The notes beneath the pieces are model-generated. The model was not told where the DNA came from and made no database searches. It saw only the letters and a list, made by a program, of their open reading frames with translations. DNA of 64,000 bases, from positions 162,379 to 226,378 of the forward strand of contig NZ_NPKH01000033.1 of the NCBI RefSeq assembly GCF_002284535.1. Direction: 5' to 3'. The position numbers were made by a program, and so were the translations under genes. Positions 16,089-23,965 of this stretch are shown here, one piece after another (the stretch's first letter is position 1; every line of letters starts with the position of its first letter). The DNA comes from Mesorhizobium wenxiniae (GTDB lineage: Bacteria; Pseudomonadota; Alphaproteobacteria; Rhizobiales; Rhizobiaceae).

Positions 16089-16169
16089 TGTTCCTGATGC
16101 CTCATGTTCCTGTTTTGTTCGCAACATTATGGGTTTTTTCCGAAGAGTCGAGTCGGATCTGCCCAACCC

Positions 16170-16208
16170 TGCGCAAAAGTTTAACTTGCGCATATTTTTG
16201 AGTTATGC
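16170..16208. promoter_or_regulatory. Second operator-like region of the S24 locus
   Basis: Contains TGCGCAA (16170-16176) and TTGCGCA (16186-16192) as inverted arms around AAGTTTAACTT, itself an 11-bp inverted repeat. GAGTTATGC follows at 16200-16208. TAACTTGC (16182-16189) and AGTTATGC (16201-16208) match the half-sites of the perfect operator at 14961, here 9 bp further apart. It lies between the divergent starts at 16088 and 16305. Confidence 0.55.
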
Positions 16209-16304
16209 TTGTATATTGACATACCGACGATTAATTAGCGCCGTGACGTACGCATGGGCGGCAAGACCGGGCACCCGTCGCGCCGCTCAGCCAAGGAAAC
16301 CAGG

Positions 16305-16673
16305 ATGGACGCCCTCTCCGCTCAATTCGCCCGTGATTGCGGCTATACCGGCGACAGCCTGGCCATGCTGGCAGCCTTCGCCGCCATCCGCCTCGACGGC
16401 ATAGGCAAGGCCCGCCTGGGCCATGACCAGCGCAAGGCGGTGGTCGACCGGCTGAAGCACGGCGAGGCCTTGTTCCTGGCGGCGATCCGCCCGGCGCAGT
16501 CGGCCGAGGAGGCGCTCGAGGACGCCGCCCGCTTCATTGCGCTGTTCCGCAACATGCCGCGCTGGCGCCAGGAAAGACGCGGCGCCGATCTCGCCCGCGC
16601 CAGGCAGCAGCGGCTCTTGGCGCGCTTCTTCCGCCGCTATGGCCACCGCCTCTGGGCACGGCAGGCCGCGTAA
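16305..16673 (+). CDS. Hypothetical helical protein (122 aa)
   Basis: The start at 16305 follows AAGGAAACCAGG. The product MDALSAQFARDCGYTGDSLA continues as an all-helical, arginine-rich protein (GKARLGHDQRKAVVDRLKHG; WRQERRGADLARARQQRLLA; RFFRRYGHRLWARQAA). The basic C-terminus could bind nucleic acid. No family is recognised. It is divergent from the zinc-ribbon gene, and the shared promoter region carries operator-like half-sites of the S24 repressor. Confidence 0.65.
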   Translation: MDALSAQFARDCGYTGDSLAMLAAFAAIRLDGIGKARLGHDQRKAVVDRLKHGEALFLAAIRPAQSAEEALEDAARFIALFRNMPRWRQERRGADLARARQQRLLARFFRRYGHRLWARQAA

Positions 16674-16755
16674 GCCGGAGGTCGTCGACGCCATCGGCCG
16701 CGAATGGCTGGACCGCACTTGCCGTCGCCAGGCCCGCGCCGTATGTCGTCCCTCG

Positions 16756-17214
16756 ATGAGCGAAATTGATTTCCGTCGCGCGCAAGCGCCCGATCTGCCG
16801 GCGATTGTCGCATTGCTAGCCGACGATGCGCTTGGCGCTGGTCGGGAAGACGCGTCGACGCCGCTCGCCCCCTCCTATCTCGATGCCTTCAGGGCAATCG
16901 ATGCCGATCCCAACCAGCTGCTGGCGGTGGCCGTCGAAGCCGGGCAAGTGGTTGGAACCCTGCAGCTCAGCTTCATTCCGGGCATTTCGAGGAAAGGCGC
17001 CTGGCGCGGGCAAATCGAAGGCGTTCGCGTTGCCCGGCACCGCCGGTTCGGCGGCGTCGGCAAACGCATGTTCGAATGGGCGGTTGAAGAGTGCCGCTCG
17101 CGCAACTGCAGCTTCGTTCAGCTCACGACCGACAAGAGTCGACAAGAGGCGCACGCTTTCTACGAGCGCCTCGGTTTCATCGCCAGCCATCTCGGCTACA
17201 GGATGGGGTTGTAG
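16756..17214 (+). CDS. GNAT-family N-acetyltransferase (152 aa)
   Basis: Acetyl-CoA-dependent acetyltransferase of unknown acceptor. The start at 16756 (MSEIDFRRAQAPDLPAIVAL) fits the first GNAT strand; upstream codons in the same frame are non-conserved. Motif A is EGVRVARHRRFGGVGKRMFE near residues 88-107, and motif B is AHAFYERLGFIASHLGYRM at the end. The length is normal. No strong ribosome site is seen. It follows the S24 locus on the same strand, 82 bases after it, and may or may not belong to it. Confidence 0.85.
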   Translation: MSEIDFRRAQAPDLPAIVALLADDALGAGREDASTPLAPSYLDAFRAIDADPNQLLAVAVEAGQVVGTLQLSFIPGISRKGAWRGQIEGVRVARHRRFGGVGKRMFEWAVEECRSRNCSFVQLTTDKSRQEAHAFYERLGFIASHLGYRMGL

Positions 17215-17239
17215 CGCTCGATCGGCTGATTGCCGAGTC

Positions 17240-17414
17240 GGCGCCGCCCCTCATCCGCCTGCCGGCACCTTCTCCCGTATGGTGACGGGGCGATGGGGGC
17301 TGTCCGCAACATCGGCACTTCCTGCAACGTTGGTGATTGGCGAAACCATCGACGAGAGCGTCCGTCTCCCGTCCCTACGGGGAGAAGTGCCTAGCGGGGC
17401 GATGAGGGGCAGCG
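17240..17414. repeat. Palindromic interspersed element, about 175 bp
   Basis: Inverted ends: GCGCCGCCCCTCATCCGCC at the left, and its approximate complement ending GATGAGGGGCAGCGC at the right. The interior, 17290-17370, is related in reverse complement to 30238-30300, so both are copies of one element in opposite orientation. It fills the gap between the GNAT and dinB genes. Confidence 0.65.
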
Positions 17415-17475
17415 CAAACCTGAAGCGATTGCCTTCCACCTGCCGGTCCACGCTCCTTGACAATCCACCTACAAT

Positions 17476-17490
17476 GTTCTCTTTTTGTTC
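17476..17490. promoter_or_regulatory. LexA (SOS) box of dinB
   Basis: GTTCTCTTTTTGTTC is a perfect match to the alphaproteobacterial LexA site GTTC-N7-GTTC. It ends 23 bases before the ATG at 17514, so LexA bound here would block transcription of dinB until DNA damage. Confidence 0.85.
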
Positions 17491-17513
17491 AAAACCAAAC
17501 CACCCTCGAGACA

Positions 17514-18791
17514 ATGCGGCGTTCGAACCTCCGCGGGCGAACGGGCCGGATGGAAGCCAACATCCTCCACGCTGATCTGGACGCCTTCTACGCCTCGGTC
17601 GAACAGTTGCTCGACCCGGCCCTGCGTGGCAAGCCGATCGCGGTCGGCGGCGGGGTCGTGCTGGCCGCCTCCTACGAAGCCAAGGCCTTCGGCGTGCGTG
17701 GCGGCATGCCGGGGCGGCGTGCCCGGGAGCTCTGCCCCGGGCTGATTTTCGTCGGCGGCCATTTCAAGGACTACCAGCGGCTGGGCGATGCGGCCATCAA
17801 AGTGCTTGGCGATTTCACGCCGGTGGTCGAGCGGATTTCCATCGACGAGGCCTTCGCAGACGTCACCGGCTGTACCCGTCTGTTCGGGCCGCCGGCCGAG
17901 ATCGCCACAACCATCCGCCGCCGCGTGCGCGCCGAACTCGGCCTGCCAATCTCGGTCGGCGTGGCGCGCACCAAGCATCTGGCCAAGATCGCCTCGCAAG
18001 TGGCCAAGCCCGACGGGCTGGTGGTGGTCGATCCGCGCCACGAGCTCGAGTTCCTGCACGATCTGCCGGTTGAGCTGATGTGGGGCGTCGGTCCGGTCAC
18101 CAGGGAGCGGCTGGCCGGCATCGGCGTCAACACCATCGGCGAGCTGGCGAAGACCAACGGTGGGTCGCTGGAGCGCCTGCTCGGCCCGGCGGCGGGCGAA
18201 AAGCTCAACGCGCTGGCCTGGAACCGCGATCCGCGCAAGCTCGAGACGCAGCGCCGGGCGCGATCGGCCGGCGCGCAGTCGGCGCTCGGCAGGAAACCGG
18301 CCGAGGAGGAAGTCTTCGTGCCGACCCTGCTGCATCTGGCCGACAGGGTCGCCACCAGGCTGCGGGCGAAATCGCGGCCCGGCCGTACGGTGACGGTCCG
18401 TGTCCGCTTCGCCGACCTGCGCTCGGTGACGCGCTCGATCACGCTCGACCAGCCGATTTCGGCAACCGCGATGCTGGCCGAGATCGCCGAGGCGCTGGTG
18501 CGCAAGGTGCTTGTCGATCATCCGCACGAAAAGACCATTTCGCTGCTGGCGATCGCCGTCTCGCATCTGGAAAAGCAACCGGGCCTGCAGCTGGAACTGC
18601 CGCTCGGCCTCGATGACGACCGCCGCCGCCCCGGCACAAAGAAGGGCGTGGCGCGCTGGACCGCCGACCGCGCCGTCGATAAGATCCGCGACCGCTTCGG
18701 CTGGGAGGCGGTCGGCTATGCCTCGGTCGCGCTCGGACTGTCGCGGTCGATTCCCGATGCCTTTCGCGAGCTGGCCGAAAAAGAGTTGTGA
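17514..18791 (+). CDS. dinB: DNA polymerase IV (Y-family, DinB)
   Basis: Error-prone translesion polymerase. The catalytic palm has ILHADLDAFYASVEQLLDP, the YEAKAFGVRGGMPGRRAREL fingers region and the acidic pair in ERISIDEAFADVTGCTRLFG. HhH and little-finger domains follow (DLPVELMWGVGPVTRERLAG; RTVTVRVRFADLRSVTRSIT). The start is 17514 or 17550 (MEANILHADLDAF); the latter has the more canonical N-terminus, the former a weak GAG site. The 425-residue length is at the long end for the family, with an extra C-terminal segment (KGVARWTADRAVDKIRDRFG) that is common in this group. An SOS box lies directly upstream. Confidence 0.94.
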   Translation: MRRSNLRGRTGRMEANILHADLDAFYASVEQLLDPALRGKPIAVGGGVVLAASYEAKAFGVRGGMPGRRARELCPGLIFVGGHFKDYQRLGDAAIKVLGDFTPVVERISIDEAFADVTGCTRLFGPPAEIATTIRRRVRAELGLPISVGVARTKHLAKIASQVAKPDGLVVVDPRHELEFLHDLPVELMWGVGPVTRERLAGIGVNTIGELAKTNGGSLERLLGPAAGEKLNALAWNRDPRKLETQRRARSAGAQSALGRKPAEEEVFVPTLLHLADRVATRLRAKSRPGRTVTVRVRFADLRSVTRSITLDQPISATAMLAEIAEALVRKVLVDHPHEKTISLLAIAVSHLEKQPGLQLELPLGLDDDRRRPGTKKGVARWTADRAVDKIRDRFGWEAVGYASVALGLSRSIPDAFRELAEKEL

Positions 18792-18925
18792 GCCGGTTTG
18801 GCCGGACCGATGCGATGCAGAAATTCCACTTCGCGCCCTCTTGAGCCTTCGCCATTGGCGCCGCGCAGGACCACTTGAGCGCAAGCGTCCCAGTCAGCCG
18901 AGGCGAATATTCGTCTCGAAGAGGG

Positions 18926-20446
18926 CTAGTCAAGCGAAGCCAGGGGCGACACTGCCGGTCCGTTCAAAGCCGTGCCGTCGATAGCAAAATGCGAGCCGTG
19001 GCAGGGGCAGTCCCAGCAGCGCTCGAGCGAGTTCCAATGGACATGGCAGCCGATATGCGTGCATGCGGCCGAGCGCTTGTAGAGCGTGCCGTCGTCATCG
19101 CGAAACGCGGCGATTTTGGTGAGCCCTTCGCGGACGATGGCACCTTCTCCCGGTCGCAGCTTGTCGACGGAATCGATTTCGCCAGGCGCGATATACTCGG
19201 CAAAACTCTTGAGTGCTGTCGCATTCTCCGACAGATAATCGCCGATCGCGCCTGCCGTCTTGCGAGACGGCTCGTAAAGTTCGCGCCAGCGGCTTTCCCC
19301 CTTCAGAATCAGGTCGGAAATCAACAGGCCGGCGACGACGCCATGGGTAATGCCCTGGCCGGAATCCCCAGTCGCCACAAAGACGCGGCGGTTGCCAGGA
19401 TTGCGGCCGATGAACCCCGCATAATCGACGGTCTCCATCACCTGCCCGGACCACCGGTTGGTTTCCACGCCGACATCGGGCACCAGCCTTTTGGTCCAGG
19501 CCGCCAGGGCCGCGAAGCGACCACCGGCATCATCGGCCTGCCCTGTTTTGTGGTCTTCACCTCCGACGATCAGGAAGTCGGTCCGATCTTCGCCAGGCTG
19601 AAGCCGAACGTAGTGGTAAGGGTCTTCAGTATCCCAATACAGGGCATCCGGTATGGTATCGCGCGCGATCTCGAACGACATCGCGTAGGTCCGATACGGC
19701 GCTTGCTTGGTATGGAGGGCGACCCGATCGTTGATCGGCGAGTTGGTGGCGACAACGGCCGATTTGGCGGACACGGTAAAGCCTGAAACCGTGGTTGCGC
19801 GCACGCCGCGGTCAGTCTCCTCGACCTTTTCGACAACGGTATCGGCATAAAGCGCGCCGCCGCGCGAGCGGATGCCTGCGGCCAGCCCGCGGAGATATTT
19901 GAGCGGGTGGAAGGTCGCCTGATTGGCGTATCGAAGGGCCTGCGCATCCGAAAAGCCTGCAAACGGCACACCCCTGATCTTCTCGACGTCGACACCGATT
20001 TTCAGACCGGCGTCCAGCTGGCGCTTGATGTCGGATTGCTGCCTGCCGGAAGCCGGAAAGAGAAAGCCGTCGAGGCGTCGGAAATCGCACGCGATACTCT
20101 CGCTCTCCTGGATTGATTGGATACGGTCGATAGCGGCCGACTGGCTTTGGTAATACATCCGCGCCAGGTCCTCACCGCGCAATTTGGTCAGTTCCGAAAA
20201 GTAGTCGTCGCAAATGGATGACAGGTGCGCGGTAGTGCGAGCCGTCATGCCGCTTCCGATCCGGCCGCGATCGAGGACCCCCACCTTTTGCCCGGCGACG
20301 GCCAGTTCGTACGCGACCGACAGTCCGGCAATTCCAGACCCGACGATCACGACATCGACCTGTTCGCTCTGCCCGAGCGCGACCGCGTCGGGCGCTACTT
20401 CGGTCGCCGCCCAGAGGGATACAGTCCTTTCGTCGCTGACATTCAT
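18926..20446 (-). CDS. FAD-dependent oxidoreductase with C-terminal Rieske domain
   Basis: A two-domain redox protein, 506 residues. The start at 20446 follows GGGAGG. Residues ~30-400 form a DAO-type flavoprotein with the dinucleotide motif VDVVIVGSGIAGLSVAYELA and the late FAD motif RRVFVATGDSGQGITHG. The last ~90 residues are a Rieske 2Fe-2S domain: ACTHIGCHVHWN and CWDCPCHGSHFAIDGTAL supply the two Cys-His pairs. Such fusions are cytosolic and of unknown substrate. It lies 94 bases after the DUF2182 gene and is probably the last gene of the DUF1326-DUF2182 unit. Confidence 0.9.
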   Translation of the reverse strand: MNVSDERTVSLWAATEVAPDAVALGQSEQVDVVIVGSGIAGLSVAYELAVAGQKVGVLDRGRIGSGMTARTTAHLSSICDDYFSELTKLRGEDLARMYYQSQSAAIDRIQSIQESESIACDFRRLDGFLFPASGRQQSDIKRQLDAGLKIGVDVEKIRGVPFAGFSDAQALRYANQATFHPLKYLRGLAAGIRSRGGALYADTVVEKVEETDRGVRATTVSGFTVSAKSAVVATNSPINDRVALHTKQAPYRTYAMSFEIARDTIPDALYWDTEDPYHYVRLQPGEDRTDFLIVGGEDHKTGQADDAGGRFAALAAWTKRLVPDVGVETNRWSGQVMETVDYAGFIGRNPGNRRVFVATGDSGQGITHGVVAGLLISDLILKGESRWRELYEPSRKTAGAIGDYLSENATALKSFAEYIAPGEIDSVDKLRPGEGAIVREGLTKIAAFRDDDGTLYKRSAACTHIGCHVHWNSLERCWDCPCHGSHFAIDGTALNGPAVSPLASLD

Positions 20447-20540
20447 TGGCGGAACCTCCCATCCCCAACATTCGGGTAAACGGATGCGAGGAGTCAAAGT
20501 TCCTCACGCCTTTGAATGCCGACATAGGCGGCCCTGGTCG

Positions 20541-21434
20541 TCAGACCAAAAGCGTTGCGCTGCCCCAGGCGATCAGGGCGATGCCGGCTGCCCGGCCAAC
20601 CCACTGGCCGGCAGGAAACAGCTTTTCAGCCAGCACCAGAATAGCGAGCCCGGCAACCCACACCAGATTCATGATGCCGCCCACGAACAACAACGCCATC
20701 AGCATCCAGCAGCATCCGACACAAAACGCCCCGTGCAACGCGCCCAAACGCAGCGCGCCAACTGCGTGGGGACGCCAATGTCGGGCAAGGAACGCGGTCG
20801 GTGCCCGGCATTGCGACAGGCAGGCGTTCTTGAGCGGCGAGAGCTGATACAGGCCCGCGGCGATCAGGACGATGCCGGAAAGCCAGCGGCTCTGCGAACT
20901 CATCATCGTCGCGGAAACGAAAGCCTCGCGTTCGAGCAGCCAATGCAACGCGGTGGCCACGACGGCAAACCCCAGCCAAACCAGGAGGTAGCCTGCCATA
21001 AATACGCCGGTGGGCGCGAGCTTGTCCTGGATCTGACCCTGAGCGAGCGCATGGCGATGCACGCGCGCATAGATCAGGATAGTCGGCGCCGCACTCGGAG
21101 ACATCATGGCAACCATCATGACCCACCACATGGCGATCATCAGCGCCCAGATCGCCGGCCCCCAGGCCCGCGGTTCGGCTGCCATGGCCATCGCGCTCAT
21201 GTCCATGCCGGGCATATCCATCCCAGACATATCCATGCCAGACATATCGGAGGTCAGGTCGGCAGTTTGCTGGTGGGGGAATAGCGCGAGCCTCGTCATC
21301 TCCCACGCATTCATGCCGAGCCCTGCACCCGCGACGATATAAAGCCAGGCCAGCAGGCACAGCGCCACCACGCCCGCAATCGTGATGACGCGGTCGCGTC
21401 TGAGCAGCCGTTCGAGTGGCGACCCGCCGTCCAT
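20541..21434 (-). CDS. DUF2182 integral membrane protein (predicted metal-binding)
   Basis: 297 residues with about seven membrane helices. A methionine-rich loop follows the first helix (MSGMDMSGMDMPGMDMSAMA, near residues 64-83), a typical soft-metal-binding sequence for Cu(I) or Ag(I). The DUF2182 core has WWVMMVAMMSPSAAPTILIY and LHGAFCVGCCWMLMALLFVG with a conserved cysteine cluster. It starts 8 bases after the DUF1326 gene; the two families often co-occur. The exact role is unknown, and metal handling is an inference from the Met/Cys content. Confidence 0.88.
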   Translation of the reverse strand: MDGGSPLERLLRRDRVITIAGVVALCLLAWLYIVAGAGLGMNAWEMTRLALFPHQQTADLTSDMSGMDMSGMDMPGMDMSAMAMAAEPRAWGPAIWALMIAMWWVMMVAMMSPSAAPTILIYARVHRHALAQGQIQDKLAPTGVFMAGYLLVWLGFAVVATALHWLLEREAFVSATMMSSQSRWLSGIVLIAAGLYQLSPLKNACLSQCRAPTAFLARHWRPHAVGALRLGALHGAFCVGCCWMLMALLFVGGIMNLVWVAGLAILVLAEKLFPAGQWVGRAAGIALIAWGSATLLV

Positions 21435-21442
21435 GTAGCGCC

Positions 21443-22075
21443 TCAGGCCCGCACCACCCCGTGATTGTTGAGATGCAGCCGGGCGAACTGGCCGTAACTG
21501 TCCTTCATGTTCACCTGAACCGGCCCGCTGGTTGTGCTCGAAGCGCTGCCGATCTCGGCGACTGCATATTCGAAGCCGTTCGGCAACACGATCTGAGCGC
21601 GCGAGTCCGCGCCCGTCACCTTGTTGCGGATCGGTTCGCCGACGGTTTCGATGTAGTCCTTGACGAAGATGCGGCCCCTGCGGCCGTCGATATCGAGGTC
21701 GAGATCGATCTTCGTGAAAACCGGCTCATTCATTTTTGTTACGGTTGAGGCGTAGACGGCGAACATCGTCGCGAACGGGTCGGTGTCCTGGCCGGTCATG
21801 ATGCGCAGCAGCGCTTGACGCTGCCGGTCGGTTGCATTCTCGTCGACGAAGGCGATGGCTTCGCCATTGCCTTCGTGGATCGCGCCAGGCCATTTGAAGA
21901 TCGCGGCGATCCGAAGGCCGTCGAGAGCGGTCTCGCCATGATGACCTTCGTCGATCTGGATGCCCGCCACCGCATGGCAATGGCCTTTGTCGGGCAGCGC
22001 ATTGAATTGACAGTTGCAGCCATATTCGCAGGTACAATTGACGAGTTCGCGTCCCTTGATTTCCCAAGACGTCAT
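21443..22075 (-). CDS. DUF1326-family protein (210 aa)
   Basis: Cytosolic protein of family DUF1326. The start MTSWEIKGRELVNCTCEYGC carries a cysteine-rich CxC-x3-CxC cluster (CTCEYGCNC) that probably binds a metal. The rest is mostly beta strand (FTKIDLDLDIDGRRGRIFVK; AQIVLPNGFEYAVAEIG). It is the first gene of a minus-strand unit with DUF2182 and the FAD-Rieske protein, and it is divergent from the SorA-like gene. The 533-base gap to that gene should hold both promoters. Confidence 0.88.
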   Translation of the reverse strand: MTSWEIKGRELVNCTCEYGCNCQFNALPDKGHCHAVAGIQIDEGHHGETALDGLRIAAIFKWPGAIHEGNGEAIAFVDENATDRQRQALLRIMTGQDTDPFATMFAVYASTVTKMNEPVFTKIDLDLDIDGRRGRIFVKDYIETVGEPIRNKVTGADSRAQIVLPNGFEYAVAEIGSASSTTSGPVQVNMKDSYGQFARLHLNNHGVVRA

Positions 22076-22607
22076 GCTGTCCTCCCTGATATCGAAATAT
22101 TAGACCATCAACATACACCTGCGCCGGCCGCACCGCCATCCTGTCGCGCCATGGAAGACGGCAGCCCATCCCGCCTTCTCGCTGGATAATGGGTGAACGT
22201 GCGCTTTGGAGATCGTAAGGCCGACATCGGAACGGCAGAAATGCGGTCGGAGCGGGCCTTTTCGACCGCACCCGCGAAAGTCCGGAAACGACCCTGGTCG
22301 TTTCCGATAGCAACTCGAGCAGCAAACGATTTTGGCAGGACTGGAAAAATCGGTCTCGAATGCTGCAATCATCATCATGTCCCGTCAAGGTTGTGGACAC
22401 GTCCTTCTCAAAGGCGCACTCTTAGCGTGCGAAACGCGAGCTGGTGTTTCGTCCAATGCTTCACATGCTTGACTTGCGTCGGGTGATTGTCTGACCTGTC
22501 CGGATACTTCCGGGTCGGCAGACCTCACATTGTGTCGCCTATCCGTGATCAGGCTACGGCCTAAGGCACGTTGCAGCCCGTTCCGGATCAATTGGGAGGT
22601 AAACAAC
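22076..22607. other. Divergent intergenic region with repeat relics
   Basis: About 530 bases between the DUF1326 and SorA-like starts. The plus-strand stretch at 22199-22260 would read VRFGDRKADIGTAEMRSERA, which resembles the much-repeated non-coding 'VRF..KADIGT' sequence scattered in rhizobial and bradyrhizobial genomes; I treat it as a repeat relic. No gene is supported. Confidence 0.4.
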
Positions 22608-23765
22608 ATGCCTGATTTTCAGCGCAGAGAACTCCTTGTTCAAGGAAGCGCGGCTCTCGCCGCAATTGCTGCTCTTTATACCTCGCGTCGGGCTTACGCT
22701 TTTCCAACACGGCCGAGCGAGGAAGTTATTCCGTGGCTGGATCAGCCGACCGAAAATCCCGATCCGGTCGGTATCCAGAAGCAGCTTGTCTGGGAGGATT
22801 TGGATAGCTGGATAACTCCAAACGACAAGTTCTTCAGCATCTCGCATTTCAATCGACCAACGATCAACGAGAAGACATGGTCGATGGAGATCGGAGGCCT
22901 GGTGAAGAAGCCTTTAAAATTGACGCTCGCCGACATCAGGGCGCGACCGCGGCAGGAGGTCGTTTTCACAGTGGAATGCTCGGGCAACCACGGGTTTCCC
23001 TTTTTCACTGGCGGCATCGGCAATGCGCGCTGGGCTGGGACGCCGCTCGCCCCGATCCTCGAGGAGGCCGGCGTTCTGGAGAAGGGCATCGAGGTTGTCT
23101 TTTTCGGTACTGACAAAGGCGAGGTCCCGATACGCGACGTCAAGATGCAGCAGAACTTCGCTCGCAGCATGTCGCTCGCCGACGCGATGAACCCCGACAA
23201 TCTCCTCTGCTATGAAATGAACGGAGCCGCCTTGCCGGCGGCCAATGGTTTTCCGCTGCGGCTGATTGCTCCCGGCTGGTACGGGATCGCCAACGTCAAG
23301 TGGCTGGAGCGCATCGAGGTTCGCGACACGCGGTTCATGAGCCTTCTGATGGCCCGGGACTATGTCACCATCCGGGAGGAAGAGCACAACGGCGAGACCG
23401 TGTGGACCGAGACCTCGGTTGGCCGAGCGCTGATAAAGTCCGCGCCTGCGAAGGTTACCCGGAAAGGTTCGGACTACCGCATCATTGGGGCAGCCTGGGG
23501 GGCGCCGATCGAGCGGGTCGAAGTGCAAATCGATCAAGGGCCTTGGGCACCAGCGACCATCGACCACAGTGAGGAGGCCGAGCACGCCTGGAAGATTTGG
23601 TCCCTGGATTGGGCAAATCCCGTTCCTGGAGAACACACGGTGACCTCGCGCGCGGTTAGCACCACGGGACAAATCCAACCGGCAATGGACGATCCCTTGA
23701 TTGCCAAGAAACACACATACTGGGAAAGCAATGGCCAGGTGACGCGCCGCGTGCGTGTCGACTAG
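22608..23765 (+). CDS. Sulfite-oxidase-family molybdopterin oxidoreductase (SorA-like)
   Basis: Periplasmic molybdenum enzyme. The start at 22608 follows GGGAGGT. The N-terminus is a twin-arginine-like signal (FQRRELLVQGSAALAAIAAL). The Mo-ligating cysteine is in VVFTVECSGNHGFPFFTGG; further cofactor contacts are in GWYGIANVKWLERIEV. The C-terminal Mo-co dimerisation domain is present (VTRKGSDYRIIGAAWGAPIE). Length 385 agrees with SorA/SoxC relatives. No SorB cytochrome gene is adjacent, so the electron acceptor is unknown. The neighbouring metal/redox genes on the other strand may be functionally linked. Confidence 0.88.
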   Translation: MPDFQRRELLVQGSAALAAIAALYTSRRAYAFPTRPSEEVIPWLDQPTENPDPVGIQKQLVWEDLDSWITPNDKFFSISHFNRPTINEKTWSMEIGGLVKKPLKLTLADIRARPRQEVVFTVECSGNHGFPFFTGGIGNARWAGTPLAPILEEAGVLEKGIEVVFFGTDKGEVPIRDVKMQQNFARSMSLADAMNPDNLLCYEMNGAALPAANGFPLRLIAPGWYGIANVKWLERIEVRDTRFMSLLMARDYVTIREEEHNGETVWTETSVGRALIKSAPAKVTRKGSDYRIIGAAWGAPIERVEVQIDQGPWAPATIDHSEEAEHAWKIWSLDWANPVPGEHTVTSRAVSTTGQIQPAMDDPLIAKKHTYWESNGQVTRRVRVD

Positions 23766-23866
23766 AGCATTTTGCAGCCAAATGGGATCATTTGGCGTCG
23801 GCATAAATGCCGCAAAACATATAGTTAGAGCGAGTTACCGGTTCCAAGAGAACCGGAACCGCTCTA
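23763..23866. repeat. Interspersed element with TAGAGC...GCTCTA ends
   Basis: A 104-bp element begins in the SorA-like stop codon (TAGAGC, 23763) and ends with the inverted copy GCTCTA (23861-23866). Inside are hairpins CCAAATG-N4-CATTTGG and GGTTCC/GGAACC. This matches the common 'agagcattt...ggaaccgctct' dispersed repeat of Rhizobiales. The hairpin directly after the stop may also act as a terminator. Confidence 0.7.
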
Positions 23867-23965
23867 TGTGGCAATTACGTTCGGGTCATCCGGGAGTGAA
23901 GGCTGCTTGATCCGAAAGCTGGCACCGACTCCATATCGAGCGGACAGGTGTGGGTCGTAGATCCC

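Noticed and set aside
13489..16673. Complete prophage
   Set aside because: Only a repressor and small regulatory-type genes are present; no integrase, terminase, portal, capsid or tail gene is in the window.
17469..18884. 471-codon minus-strand ORF opposite dinB
   Set aside because: Antisense shadow of a conserved polymerase gene; the dinB frame has all catalytic motifs.
22193..22486. 97-codon ORF reading VRFGDRKADIGTAEM
   Set aside because: Resembles the non-coding dispersed repeat often translated as VRF..KADIG in rhizobia; no ribosome site or further conserved sequence.
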